The notes: generated from the letters alone by a model not told the origin. DNA of 64,000 nucleotides from Salana multivorans (GCF_003751805.1 NZ_RKHQ01000001.1:1674001-1738000); one strand, 5' to 3'; counted from the first letter of the stretch, positions 1 through 14,375 are shown. A program made the numbers and translations.

Positions 1-1010
1 CGGCCGTCATGGCGGACGGCATCTCCGGGTACCCGGTGGACGTGGTCGAGCCCGGCAACGAGTCGTCGTTCGTGCTCGACCACCCCCGCGCCCACGACGT
101 CCTCTGCCTCTCCACGAACCTCGTCCACGCCGCCGCCTACCGCGCCCTCGGCGCGATGGCCGACGCCCTCGGCGGGGACGGTGCGGCCGACCGGGCGATG
201 GCCACCGACCTGATGCGGGCCGTCGAGAAGCTGTTCTGGACGGGCACGGCCTACGGGTACCTGCTGGTGCCCCGGGGCGATGACCCCGCGGACGCCCGCC
301 TCGACACCTCGCAGGAGGCACTCGGTCTCGCCCTCGCGCTGCTCACCGGCCACGCCAGCGGGCCACGCGCGCTCGACCTCGTCGCCCGGACGCACCGGGA
401 GCCGTTCGGCGTCGTCTCCGTCTGGCCGCACCTGCAGCTGTTCTCCGACCGCCACCCGGGGCGGCACAACACCGTCGTGTGGCCGTGGATCACCGGTGCG
501 TGGGTCCAAGCGGTCGCTCACGCCGGCGACCTCGACGCGTTCGGGGCGGAGCTCGACGGCTTCCTGCGGCTCGTCGCCGCCGGCGGTCACGCCTACCCGG
601 AGGTGCAGAACGCGCGGACGGGTGCGGCGGACGGCGGGTGGCAGTCGGACGCCGGGTGGCGCGGCGACTACCTGCCCGGCATCGGCCGGGCGTGGGCGTC
701 GGAGCCCGACCAGACCTGGTCGGCGACGGCGCTGCTCGGCGTGCTCGTCGAGTCGCTGCTCGGGCTGCACCCGGGGGCCGCCGGCATCCGCGTCGCCCCG
801 CGGCTGCCGGCCGGCATCGACCGGCTGCGCCTGTCCGGCCTGCGGTACGGGTCCGCCACGCTCGACGTCGAGGTCCGCGGCACGGGTGATCGTCTCGTCG
901 ACCTCGTGGTCGACGGGACGCCCGTGGACGTGGCGGCGCCCCTGCTGCCCGCCGGCCTGCGTGACGGGGCGCCGCGCGCCGTCGTCGTCACCGCCGTCGT
1001 CAACGGCTGA
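1..1010 (+). CDS. Six-hairpin glycosidase-like protein, C-terminal part (5' truncated)
   Basis: The reading frame is open to the window edge, so the true start lies upstream; the first in-window ATG is at 9. The visible 333 residues look like the end of an (alpha/alpha)6-barrel glycoside hydrolase. They show alternating helical segments, a DQTWSATALLG stretch in the last barrel helices, and a C-terminal beta domain ending in DVAAPLLPAG. Enzymes of this shape cleave oligosaccharides such as rhamnosides or glucosides. I cannot fix the GH family because the catalytic acid region is not identifiable in this part. Its neighbours downstream are GH36-, GH3- and GH2-type enzymes in the same direction, so a role in plant oligosaccharide breakdown is likely. 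Confidence 0.6.
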   Translation, partial: AVMADGISGYPVDVVEPGNESSFVLDHPRAHDVLCLSTNLVHAAAYRALGAMADALGGDGAADRAMATDLMRAVEKLFWTGTAYGYLLVPRGDDPADARLDTSQEALGLALALLTGHASGPRALDLVARTHREPFGVVSVWPHLQLFSDRHPGRHNTVVWPWITGAWVQAVAHAGDLDAFGAELDGFLRLVAAGGHAYPEVQNARTGAADGGWQSDAGWRGDYLPGIGRAWASEPDQTWSATALLGVLVESLLGLHPGAAGIRVAPRLPAGIDRLRLSGLRYGSATLDVEVRGTGDRLVDLVVDGTPVDVAAPLLPAGLRDGAPRAVVVTAVVNG

Positions 1011-1075
1011 CGCGACCTCACCCCCCGACACCCGACCCCTTCCTCACCCCAACCCGACCACCGCCGGAGGACGCG

Positions 1076-3034
1076 ATGCTCGACCTCGACCACTGTCTCG
1101 GCCTCGGCGAGACCGCCGTCGCCGGCACCATCGAGCGGCGCACGGCCGAGCGCCTCGACGCCGCGGTCGCGCGGTGCCGGCTCACCGTCCGCGTGCCGCA
1201 CGGGACGCCGACGCGGGTGACCGTCAGCGACGTCCCGACCGCGCGCCTGACCCTGCCCCCTGGCCGGTGGAGGGCCGACTGGTTCTCCTCGCACTGGGGC
1301 GACGAGTTCTACCCGCGGGGCCGGGCCGTCGGGTCGGAGCCGCTGCGCCTGGAGGTGCGGGCGGGGCGCGGCTCCAAGATCGTCCACCCGTGGCTGTGCC
1401 TCACCTCGCCCGAGCACGGCGCCGTGGTCGTCTCGCCGGCCTGGAGCGGCAACTGGGTGATGACGGTGACACCGACGGGTGACGGCGGACTCACGGTGAC
1501 GGCGGGCATCAGCCCGTGGAAGTTCGCCCGCGCGGTCAGCGCGGAGCTGCCCTTCGTCGCGCCCGACGTGATCCTCGCCCGCGGGACCGACCGGTTCGAC
1601 GCCGGGGCCGCGCTGGCCCGGGCGGTCGGGCGGTGGGTCGCGCCGACATCGGCGTGGAGCCAGCGGGTGGCGACGGCGTGGAACCACTGGTGGCCCTACG
1701 AGGACGCCGAGATCGACCATGCCCGGTTCGTCGAGAACGCGGGGATCGCCGCGCGGCTCGGCCTCGACGTCGCGACCTGCGACGCCGGCTGGTTCGGCCG
1801 GCCGGACGCCGGGACGTTCTGGGAGCGGGAGCGCGGCGACTGGGACGACGAGAACACCGAGCGGTTCCCGGCGGGCCTGTCGGGTCTCGCGGAGTCGGTG
1901 CGCGCGAGCGGCATCGAGCTCGGCGTCTGGATCGAGGCCGAGGCCGTCGGCGTCGATGCCCGGGTCGGCCTCGCGCACCCGGAGATCCTCGCCCGCCGCG
2001 ACGACGACCCGCCGGTGGGCGGCGTTCCCTCGCGTCCCGCCTGGCAGCTCGCGCGCGACGGGGTGCTGCCCCCGCAGGAGATGCCTGACCCGGACCACCC
2101 CGCCTGGCTGGGCTACGTCTGCCTCGGCTCGCCCGCCGGGCGCGAGCACGTCCGGCGCGTCGTCGAGCGGCTGATCGCGCGGACGGGCGCTCGCTGGATC
2201 AAGTGGGACTTCAACCTCGACCCCGGCGCCGGCTGCTCCCGCGTCGACCACGGCCACGACGCCGGCGACGGCCTGTACGAGCACTACCGCGGCCTGTACG
2301 CGCTGCTCGACGAGCTGCGCTGCGCCCACCCGGAGGTGCTGTGGGAGGCGTGCTCGTCCGGCGGCCTGCGGATCGACCTCGGCCTGGCCGCCCGCTTCCA
2401 CACCGTGTTCCTGTCCGACCCGGACTGGACCGAGTTCCACCTCCAGCTCCTGTGGGGGGCGGCGCAGCTCCTGCCGGCCGCGTCGATCTTCCACTTCGCC
2501 GAGTCGCAGTGGCGCGGCTCCCACGGCAGCCAGAACCTCGACCCGGCCACGCTCGACGTCGCGACGCTCGACCTGGGCCTGCACGCGGTGGCGCTCCACC
2601 GGCACGCGGTGTCCTACCGGCTGCCCGATCTCTCGCCCGAGCTCCGCGACCGGCTGGCCGCGCACGTGGCGACGCACCGGGAGCACGCCCTGCCGCTGAT
2701 CGCCGCCGGCGGCGTCGTCCGCCCGCTGACCGACCAGCCGATGCGCGACGGCGGGGGCGAGCGCTTCCCGGCGTTCCAGCTCGACGCCGGGGGCGCCGGG
2801 CCGGTGCTCCTCGTCGCCGTCCGGCTCGACGGTGGGACCGCGCGCCGCGTCGTCCGGCCCGTCGGTCTCGACCCGGCCGCGACCTACGCCGTCACGGCGC
2901 TCGGGCCGGGCGAGGATCCCGGCGTCGGCGGGACGAGGGCCACCGGCGCGAGCCTCATGGCCGACGGGCTGGGGGTCGCCGCGGACGGCCCGGCCCGGTC
3001 CTGGCTGCTCCGGCTCGACCGCGTCACGCCCTGA
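1076..3034 (+). CDS. GH36-like alpha-galactosidase
   Basis: A 652-residue clan D glycoside hydrolase expected to remove terminal alpha-galactosyl (or related alpha-linked) residues. The N-terminal beta-sandwich (about residues 1-195) is followed by a TIM barrel. The nucleophile motif IKWDFN has Asp378, and the acid/base motif CSSGGLRID has Asp434, about 56 residues later, a usual spacing for the family. A further conserved block is LSDPDWTEFHLQLLWGA. No signal peptide is seen, so it is probably cytoplasmic and acts on imported oligosaccharides. The start is the ATG at 1076 behind GGAGGA. It lies 65 bases after the preceding glycosidase and is probably in one operon with it. The exact substrate is not certain. 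Confidence 0.85.
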   Translation: MLDLDHCLGLGETAVAGTIERRTAERLDAAVARCRLTVRVPHGTPTRVTVSDVPTARLTLPPGRWRADWFSSHWGDEFYPRGRAVGSEPLRLEVRAGRGSKIVHPWLCLTSPEHGAVVVSPAWSGNWVMTVTPTGDGGLTVTAGISPWKFARAVSAELPFVAPDVILARGTDRFDAGAALARAVGRWVAPTSAWSQRVATAWNHWWPYEDAEIDHARFVENAGIAARLGLDVATCDAGWFGRPDAGTFWERERGDWDDENTERFPAGLSGLAESVRASGIELGVWIEAEAVGVDARVGLAHPEILARRDDDPPVGGVPSRPAWQLARDGVLPPQEMPDPDHPAWLGYVCLGSPAGREHVRRVVERLIARTGARWIKWDFNLDPGAGCSRVDHGHDAGDGLYEHYRGLYALLDELRCAHPEVLWEACSSGGLRIDLGLAARFHTVFLSDPDWTEFHLQLLWGAAQLLPAASIFHFAESQWRGSHGSQNLDPATLDVATLDLGLHAVALHRHAVSYRLPDLSPELRDRLAAHVATHREHALPLIAAGGVVRPLTDQPMRDGGGERFPAFQLDAGGAGPVLLVAVRLDGGTARRVVRPVGLDPAATYAVTALGPGEDPGVGGTRATGASLMADGLGVAADGPARSWLLRLDRVTP

Positions 3035-3118
3035 ACGTCCCGACCGGCCCGACCGGCCCGGCGCCCAGCCCGCTGGCCATCAGCCCACCCAGCCCCACCC
3101 AGCCCCGAGGGAGAACCC

Positions 3119-8694
<5,576 letters not shown>

Positions 8695-8697
<3 letters not shown>

Positions 8698-8727
8698 GCC
8701 CGGCCGCGGGGGCGCCGGCCGGGCTCA
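8695..8727. terminator. Bidirectional hairpin terminator
   Basis: TGAGCCCGGCC (8695-8705) is perfectly complementary to GGCCGGGCTCA (8717-8727), giving an 11-bp GC-rich stem with an 11-base loop. It sits between convergent genes. The stop codons of both the beta-galactosidase and the leftward VOC gene are the outermost bases of the stem. There is no U-tract, as is common in high-GC actinobacteria. Confidence 0.7.
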
Positions 8728-9123
8728 GCCCTGGTAGCCGATGAGCCAGTGGACGCCGAAGGCGTCGACCACCTGACCGTCGTGGTCGCCCCACGGTCGT
8801 GGCTGGAGCGGGTCGACGACACGGCCGCCCTCCGCGAGCGCCGCGAACCAGGACTCCAGCTCCTGCGCCGGGGCCGTGCCGAGCAGTGCGAACATCACGC
8901 CGGCGACCGGCGTCGGCGCGTCGTCGCCCTCGCCGGCGTCGGAGGCGAACAGGGTGACCCGGCCCTGGAGCATGCCGTGACCGATCGCGCCGCCCGGGCC
9001 GTCCGTCCGGCCCATCTCGGCGAACGTGCCGAGCACCAGCTCGCCGCCGAACACCTCCCGGTACCGCTCGAGGGCGGCGCGGGCGGTACCGGGCAGGGTC
9101 AGGTACGGCGTGAGGCCCGTCAT
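8725..9123 (-). CDS. VOC superfamily protein, PhnB-like
   Basis: A 132-residue single VOC-domain protein of the PhnB/3-demethylubiquinone methyltransferase-like type. It has the beta-alpha-beta-beta-beta halves typical of the fold: TPYLTLPGTARAALERYREVFG at the N-terminus, split here for description, and a final segment DAFGVHWLIGY. Family members bind a metal or small molecule, but most PhnB-like proteins have no proven reaction. The ATG overlaps the stop of the upstream VOC gene by four bases, so the two are co-translated and may form a pair. The function cannot be stated further. Confidence 0.8.
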   Translation of the reverse strand: MTGLTPYLTLPGTARAALERYREVFGGELVLGTFAEMGRTDGPGGAIGHGMLQGRVTLFASDAGEGDDAPTPVAGVMFALLGTAPAQELESWFAALAEGGRVVDPLQPRPWGDHDGQVVDAFGVHWLIGYQG

Positions 9124-9611
9124 GCGTCGTCACCGCGACGCGCGGCGTCGAGGGCGGCCAGGTCGATCTTGCGCATCGCCATGAGCGCGGTGTTGACCCG
9201 TGCGTTGGTCTCGGGGGAGTCCTCGGCGCGGAAGATCGGACCGTCCGGCACCACCTGCCAGGAGAACCCGAACCGGTCCTTGAGCCAGCCGCACTGGGAC
9301 TCCTGGCCGCCGTCGGCGAGCAGCGCGGCCCAGTAGTGGTCGATCTCGGCCTGGTCCCGGCACGGCACCTGGAGCGAGACCGCCTCCGAGAAGCTGAAGA
9401 CCGGCCCGCCGTTGAGCGCGAGGAACCTCTGTCCGGCGATCTCGAAGTTGACCGTGAGCACGGTCCCGGCCGGCAGGTGCCCGCCCTCCGGGTAGTGCTC
9501 GGTCCCGGTGATCCGGGCGCCGCCGGGCAGGTCGGCGAACACGGACACGTAGAACTCCGCGGCCTCGGCGGCGTTGCCGTCGAACCACAGACACGTCGTG
9601 AAGGGGGACAT
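9120..9611 (-). CDS. VOC superfamily protein (3-demethylubiquinone-9 3-methyltransferase-like)
   Basis: A 163-residue protein beginning MSPFTTCLWFDGNAAEAAE, the usual opening of the VOC subgroup mis-named 3-demethylubiquinone methyltransferase. A central WAALLADGGQESQCGWLKD and the segment FGFSWQVVPDGP are hallmark positions. It is a small cytosolic metal or ligand binder of unknown reaction, not a real methyltransferase because no SAM-binding motif is present. It is the first gene of a two-gene leftward unit, overlapping the next VOC gene by four bases (ATGA). The ATG at 9611 has GGAGGTTCGA upstream. Confidence 0.82.
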   Translation of the reverse strand: MSPFTTCLWFDGNAAEAAEFYVSVFADLPGGARITGTEHYPEGGHLPAGTVLTVNFEIAGQRFLALNGGPVFSFSEAVSLQVPCRDQAEIDHYWAALLADGGQESQCGWLKDRFGFSWQVVPDGPIFRAEDSPETNARVNTALMAMRKIDLAALDAARRGDDA

Positions 9612-9703
9612 TCGAACCTCCGGGAGGACCAGTGGGAACTGCTGTCACCCATTGGACCGCAGGGCACCGACAAACTCACCGGTCCGTCGGCGAACCTGTG
9701 GAC

Positions 9704-11746
9704 TCAGCCGAGGATCGGCGTCAGCTCCTCGTACTCCTCGACCGACGCTCCGCGCAGGACGGCCTCGATGATCGACCGGCCCAGCGGGTCGAGCTCGTCC
9801 GTGAGGAACTGCGAGAGCTCGGCGGCGAAGAAGTCGGACAGGATCCGGGCGCCCTCGTCGTACGCGGCCTCGCCGACCTGGGACTGGAACTCCGGCCGCA
9901 GCAGCGTCGGGCGGATCGTCTGTCCGTCGAGGACCATGTCCGTGAGCGTGTACCCGAACAGCGGGCAGCGCGCGGGCGCCAGCCGGTCGCGGCGCAGCCG
10001 CGCGACGCCGCGCCGGGCGAGGTACTCCCGGGTCAGCCACTCGGCGGCGAAGCCGACCTGGTAGGCGCCGATGTGCTGGTTGGGGGTGAGGACGTAGCGC
10101 GTCCGGGGGGCCGAGACGATCTGGCGCAGGAGCAGGTTCGCCGCCCCGACCTTCGTCCCCGTCGAGAAGGGCCAGTACGAGCCGACGCCCTCCGCCACCA
10201 GCCCGCCGTGCCGGATCGTCGACGCCTCGGCCGCGGACTCGCCGATCGAGGGGTTCTTGTCGCCGCGCGGGGCGATGAGACGCCACACCCAGGCCAGCGA
10301 CGGCGGCACGATGTGCGCGATGCCCATGATCCCGTAGGTCGGCTTCTCGCGCGTGCAGGCCGGCATCCGGACGCCGAACGTGCGCACGTCGACCTGCTCG
10401 GGCTCGTCGATGATCCGCGGGATGAGCCGCCGCGGGACGACCACCCGGGGGTTGGGGCACGGCTTGCCCGTGGAGTCGGGGGTGTGCTCCCAGGGCAGGA
10501 TCGTCGCGTCCGGGACGCCCTGGACGTTGAAGAACACGAGCGGCTCGGCCGGCTGGATGCAGATCTTCTCGAGCTTGGGGTCCTCGCCGTAGGACGTGAG
10601 GTTGTCGATGCGGATGAACCAGCCGTCCTCGGCGTCGGCGATCGCGAGCTTGCCCTCGTCGTGCGGCAGCGCGGGGTGGCACAGGGTCATGTCGTCCGTC
10701 ACGGGCCGCAGCGACGAGGACTCGTTGAGCGTGATGATGTACGGCTCGCCCGTGTTGACGTTGCGGCCGAGCAGGATGCGCCCGTCGTCCATCCGGCGCA
10801 GGTCCTGCGTCATCTCGGACTTGCCGCCGCCCGACGCGCCCTCGTGCATGATGACGATCTCGTTGTCGTACGGCGTCGTCACCAGGACCGACGACGCGTG
10901 CGCCGTGTACCAGGGCTCGGCCTCGCGCTCGCCGATGTCGAGCAGGACGGAGAACACGCCCTTCTTCGCGCTGGGTCCGGGGTAGAGGTTGTAGGCCCAG
11001 ACCTCGTGCAGCGTCTCGGAGCGGTTGTGGACGACGACCTGGCGGCCGTCGAAGCGGGTGTGCCGGAACGGGGGAGCGACGACCATGAGGCTGCGCGGCG
11101 CCCACGTCTCCTCGCCGCGCGCCGAGGTCTCCTCGGCCAGCTCCTCGAAGGTGACCCAGCCCTGCAGGTCGACCAGCGCGAGGGCGAAGAACGCCGCGTT
11201 CTGCGGGACGATCGCGACGCTCGGGTAGCCGTGGCGGCGCCCGCCCGCCTTGAACGGGACGACGGCGAGCGGCTGCGTCGCCAGCCAGTCGAGCGTCTCG
11301 GTCCGGGTCGGGTCGAACTCCCCGCCCTCCCGGTCGCGGTAGCGCGGCTTGTCGGTCGGCAGGTCGTCGGCGATCCGCATGCAGTCGGGGTCGCGACGCC
11401 GGATGTAGTCCTCGGGGTAGTTGACGGCGATGCCGTTGCGGCAGCGCGCGACGGTCGCCTCGACGATCCGGGTCGACGTCGCCCCGCCGGCCGCGGCGAC
11501 GTCGTACGCCACCTCGAAGACCGGGCCGCCGTCCGGGCCGAGGGCGAGGGCGTAGAGCTCCTCGCGGCTCGCGGGGACGACGACGCTCGGCGCCGCCTCG
11601 ACGGCCGCGCGCACCTCGGGCGGCAGGGCGACGCGCGCGAGCTGGCTCAGCGCGGCGCGGGTCCCCTCGGTCGGGTCCGTCGTGCCACCGGCTGGAACGG
11701 CGCTCGGGGCGCTCGTCGGAGCGGTGGCGGCTGGCGCGACTGACAT
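9704..11746 (-). CDS. DUF4914 family protein, PEP carboxykinase-like
   Basis: A 680-residue protein matching the DUF4914 family, which shares the nucleotide-binding fold of phosphoenolpyruvate carboxykinase. A P-loop-like motif EGASGGGKSEMTQDL is clear, and later blocks GESAAEASTIRHGG and SYWPFSTGTKVGAAN are conserved-looking. Its reaction is not established; ATP or GTP use is inferred from the P-loop. The frame stays open far upstream, but the start is placed at the ATG at 11746 because GAAGGAGC precedes it and the upstream translation is low-complexity antisense of other genes. It is a single gene, divergent from the guanidinium exporter. The N-terminal 30 residues are Ala/Pro/Thr-rich and probably disordered. 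Confidence 0.8.
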   Translation of the reverse strand: MSVAPAATAPTSAPSAVPAGGTTDPTEGTRAALSQLARVALPPEVRAAVEAAPSVVVPASREELYALALGPDGGPVFEVAYDVAAAGGATSTRIVEATVARCRNGIAVNYPEDYIRRRDPDCMRIADDLPTDKPRYRDREGGEFDPTRTETLDWLATQPLAVVPFKAGGRRHGYPSVAIVPQNAAFFALALVDLQGWVTFEELAEETSARGEETWAPRSLMVVAPPFRHTRFDGRQVVVHNRSETLHEVWAYNLYPGPSAKKGVFSVLLDIGEREAEPWYTAHASSVLVTTPYDNEIVIMHEGASGGGKSEMTQDLRRMDDGRILLGRNVNTGEPYIITLNESSSLRPVTDDMTLCHPALPHDEGKLAIADAEDGWFIRIDNLTSYGEDPKLEKICIQPAEPLVFFNVQGVPDATILPWEHTPDSTGKPCPNPRVVVPRRLIPRIIDEPEQVDVRTFGVRMPACTREKPTYGIMGIAHIVPPSLAWVWRLIAPRGDKNPSIGESAAEASTIRHGGLVAEGVGSYWPFSTGTKVGAANLLLRQIVSAPRTRYVLTPNQHIGAYQVGFAAEWLTREYLARRGVARLRRDRLAPARCPLFGYTLTDMVLDGQTIRPTLLRPEFQSQVGEAAYDEGARILSDFFAAELSQFLTDELDPLGRSIIEAVLRGASVEEYEELTPILG

Positions 11747-11913
11747 GGGAGCTCCTTCGTCGGGGACGTTCTCGACGGTAGGGCGTCCCTCCGACGGGGT
11801 GACTGGGCACTTGGTCCCCGGACGGACACGTTGCTCAGCATGTGGACGGAATGCGGGCATTGCCGTCCCGTCGCCCGCGTGCGACCCTGGAGGTCGAGCC
11901 CGGAGCCGGGCTC

Positions 11914-11955
11914 CCGGACGAGGGGTGCCGTACCCGGACAGCGACAAGACGGCCC
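11914..11955 (+). promoter_or_regulatory. Guanidine-III riboswitch (ykkC-III)
   Basis: The segment starts CCGGACGAGG, continues GCCGTACCCGG and closes with GACAAGACGGC. It matches, from memory, the Thermobifida fusca guanidine-III aptamer nearly base for base. CCGG at 11914 pairs with CCGG at 11933-11936, and GCCGT pairs with ACGGC as the pseudoknot. It ends a few bases before the GGAGGG ribosome site of the Gdx/SugE gene. Guanidinium binding should free that site and raise translation. This is strong comparative evidence; no search was run. Confidence 0.9.
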
Positions 11956-11968
11956 GTGGAGGGTACTC

Positions 11969-12283
11969 ATGTCCTGGCTCGTTCTCATCCTGTCCGGAGT
12001 CTTCGAGGCCGTCTGGGCCACCGCGCTCGGTCGCTCGGAGGGGTTCACCAAGCTCGGCCCGTCGATCGTGTTCGTCGTGGCGCTCGTCATCAGCATGGGC
12101 GGGCTCGCCTACGCCATGCGGGAGCTGCCGGTCGGCACGTCGTACGCCGTGTGGGTCGCGATCGGCGCGGTCCTCGCCGTCATCATCGGCGTCGTCTCCG
12201 GCGAGGAGGCGATGACCGTGTGGCGCGCGCTGTTCCTCGCGATGATCGTCGGTGGGGTGATCGGCCTCAAGGCCGTGTCCTGA
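11969..12283 (+). CDS. gdx: Small multidrug resistance family guanidinium exporter
   Basis: A 104-residue SMR protein with four membrane helices, working as an antiparallel dimer that swaps guanidinium for protons. The essential glutamate is in the first helix (SGVFEAVWATALG), and the Gdx/SugE signature PVGTSYAVWVAIG is in helix 3. It is often annotated SugE, but the guanidine-III riboswitch directly upstream supports guanidinium export. The ATG at 11969 follows GGAGGG with a short spacer. The same frame is open further upstream, but that part encodes the riboswitch. Single gene. Confidence 0.92.
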   Translation: MSWLVLILSGVFEAVWATALGRSEGFTKLGPSIVFVVALVISMGGLAYAMRELPVGTSYAVWVAIGAVLAVIIGVVSGEEAMTVWRALFLAMIVGGVIGLKAVS

Positions 12284-12388
12284 CGCTGGCGGCTCCCGAT
12301 CGATGAGTTCGTCGGACCCCGGTGGTCTCATAGGTGGACGAGGACGCCGACGCCACCGGGGTCCCACCGTCGAGCGAAGGAGAGAGCC

Positions 12389-13150
12389 ATGGGAGACCGG
12401 ACGCGTGAGCCGTTCCCGCGCGGGACGTTCTGCTGGGCCGACGCGGGTGTGCGCGACCTCGCGCGGACCGTCGACTTCTACACCGGGCTGTTCGGCTGGG
12501 AGGCGCGCGAGCTCGACTCCGTGCCCGGGCAGTACGTGACGTTCCTGGCCGAGGGGCGCGCGGTCGCCGGGGCGGGGGTCGCGCCCGTCGAGACGGACGT
12601 GTGGAACCTGTTCCTCGCGGTCGAGGACTCCGAGGCCGAGGTGACGAGGTGCGTCGCGGCCGGAGCGAGCCTGCTGGTCGAGCCGTCGGCCGTGCCGGGA
12701 TCGGGCAGGTTCACCATGCTCCAGGACCCGTCCGGGGCCGGGGTCGGGCTGTGGGAGCCGGCGCCGTTCGCCGGGTTCGAGGTTCTCGACGCGCCGGGGG
12801 CGCCGTCGTGGTTCGAGCTGTCGACGCGCGACCTGCCCGCGGCCGAGGCGTTCTACGCCGAGGCGTTCGGCTGGCGGTTCGAGCGGGCGGCGGTCGGGGT
12901 GCCGTACGCGCAGGCGTTCGCCGGGGACCGGATGGTCGCCGGGGTCATGGATGCGAACGCGTTCCTGCCGTCGGAGATCCCGTCGCACTGGGGGTGGTAC
13001 GTCACGGTGGAGGACGCGGCCGCGTCGACGGCGCGAGCGGTCGAGCTGGGCGGGACGGTCGTGCGCGAGCCCGACCCCACGCCGTTCGGCCTGCTCGGCT
13101 GGATCCTCGACCCGGGCGGCGCGAGCGTGAAGCTCCACCAGCCGGCCTAG
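12389..13150 (+). CDS. Two-domain VOC family protein
   Basis: A 253-residue protein with two tandem VOC (glyoxalase/bleomycin-resistance-like) halves. The first covers about residues 10-120 (FCWADAGVRDLARTVDFY) and the second about 130-250 (SWFELSTRDLPAAEAFY). Actinobacteria have many such 27-kDa proteins, often called hydroxylase or glyoxalase-like without proof. The paired domains probably make one metal or ligand pocket. The ATG at 12389 follows GAAGGAGAGAG. Single gene. Its reaction is unknown. Confidence 0.85.
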   Translation: MGDRTREPFPRGTFCWADAGVRDLARTVDFYTGLFGWEARELDSVPGQYVTFLAEGRAVAGAGVAPVETDVWNLFLAVEDSEAEVTRCVAAGASLLVEPSAVPGSGRFTMLQDPSGAGVGLWEPAPFAGFEVLDAPGAPSWFELSTRDLPAAEAFYAEAFGWRFERAAVGVPYAQAFAGDRMVAGVMDANAFLPSEIPSHWGWYVTVEDAAASTARAVELGGTVVREPDPTPFGLLGWILDPGGASVKLHQPA

Positions 13151-13249
13151 GCCCGGGCGGGGGCTCCGCCGCGAGCCCACGCGCTGCGTCTTTCGTAACT
13201 TTCGCAACGGTGATAGCGTCGGGGACACGGAAACTCGCGGAGGTGGACC

Positions 13250-13756
13250 ATGAGCGCGGCCCAGCAGGCAGACATGGTGGTGCCGACGCCCGGTGACGTG
13301 GACGATCTGGCCGCGGTGCTCAGCTTCCTCGAGGCGCACGAAGCCCGCCACGGGACGGCCCCGGCGCCGACCTACTTCCTCAGCGGTGCGGGTGAGAGCG
13401 ATCAGGTCGAGCTGACCGAACAGGTGCACGCCGTGCTCAAGCAGGTCGTGGCGGCGCTGAGCCGTGGGCAGTCGATCAGTGTGCTCACGCGCGACCGGGA
13501 GATCAGCACGCAGCAGGCGGCGGAGATCCTTGGCGTCAGTCGGCCGACGGTCGTGCGTCTGATCGACGACGGCGAGCTGCTGGCGCACGTGCCCGGCTCG
13601 GTGCGTCGTCGGCTGCGACTGGCCGACGTGCTCGCCTATCGGGAAGCCCTGCGCGAGCGCCGCAACAGGTTCATCACCGACAGTGCGGCGGCGTACGCCG
13701 ACTCGGCCGACGAGGACGTCATGGCCCTTCTTCGCGAGGCTCGCTCCGTGCGTTGA
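13250..13756 (+). CDS. Helix-turn-helix antitoxin-like DNA-binding protein
   Basis: A 168-residue protein with an excisionase/MerR-type helix-turn-helix at about residues 85-125 (STQQAAEILGVSRPTVVRL, then DGELLAHVPGSVRRRL). The N-terminal half is acidic and the C-terminal tail (ADEDVMALLREARS) could be the toxin-binding part. The next gene, 34 bases downstream, is a PIN-domain protein. This order matches known HTH-antitoxin/PIN-toxin modules. It probably represses its own promoter and blocks the PIN nuclease. The ATG at 13250 has GGAGGTGGACC upstream. Confidence 0.8.
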   Translation: MSAAQQADMVVPTPGDVDDLAAVLSFLEAHEARHGTAPAPTYFLSGAGESDQVELTEQVHAVLKQVVAALSRGQSISVLTRDREISTQQAAEILGVSRPTVVRLIDDGELLAHVPGSVRRRLRLADVLAYREALRERRNRFITDSAAAYADSADEDVMALLREARSVR

Positions 13757-13790
13757 CGCGGTCGGAGCCGGTTTCTGGCAGTCTGGGCAG

Positions 13791-14375
13791 GTGTATCGAG
13801 CGGTTCTGGACACCTGCGTCCTGGTGCCGGGGCTGCAGCGAGACTTCCTGCTCCAGCTCGCCGCCGAGGGCGCCTATGCGCCGCTGTGGGGGTCGGGGAT
13901 CCTCGTCGAGCTCGACTACGTGCTCGCGCGACTGGACGAGCGGCGAGGTCGGACGGACGGCGCGACTCGACGTGCCCATCTCTTCGATCAGATGGCGCAC
14001 GCCTTCCCCGGTGCGCGGATCGAGGCGCGGAAGGACGGCGACTATGCCTACGCGCTGGACGACGCGGACGACGGGCACGTCCTCCACGCGGCGCTCATGG
14101 GCAAGGCCGATGCAATCGTCACGAGCGATCGTCGGGCGGGTTTCGAGCGATCGGCCGTCCTCGGGGTGGCGGAGATCGACGTGGTGCCTCCGGCCGAGTT
14201 CGCCGCGAACACGGTGGCAGCGCATCCCGAGGCAGGGGTTCGTGCCCTCCGCGAGCTGATCTCGCGTCGGACGAGCCAGGGCACCGTCGCCGGCGACGTC
14301 CTCGCGGACCTCCGGGATCGCTGCGGGATGATCGAGGTCGACGAGATCCTCAGACCGCGCCTCGGCGCCGGCTGA
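13791..14375 (+). CDS. PIN domain ribonuclease, putative toxin
   Basis: A 194-residue PIN-domain protein, probably a metal-dependent ribonuclease. Acidic positions typical of the active site are visible: Asp in VLDTCVLVPG near the N-terminus, Asp residues in ALDDADDGHVLHAAL, and Asp in IVTSDRR. The GTG at 13791 begins VYRAVLDTC and is preceded by GGGCAG; the frame is open further back, but that overlaps the antitoxin-like gene. The C-terminal 60 residues, after the PIN core, are an extra helical segment. The pairing with the upstream HTH protein supports a toxin role. RNA target unknown. Confidence 0.8.
   Translation: MYRAVLDTCVLVPGLQRDFLLQLAAEGAYAPLWGSGILVELDYVLARLDERRGRTDGATRRAHLFDQMAHAFPGARIEARKDGDYAYALDDADDGHVLHAALMGKADAIVTSDRRAGFERSAVLGVAEIDVVPPAEFAANTVAAHPEAGVRALRELISRRTSQGTVAGDVLADLRDRCGMIEVDEILRPRLGAG

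Noticed and set aside
11747-13813. Upstream extension of the DUF4914 frame to 13813 (1369 residues)
   Set aside because: The extension is antisense to the Gdx, VOC and HTH genes and has shadow composition. An ATG with a good ribosome site is present at 11746.
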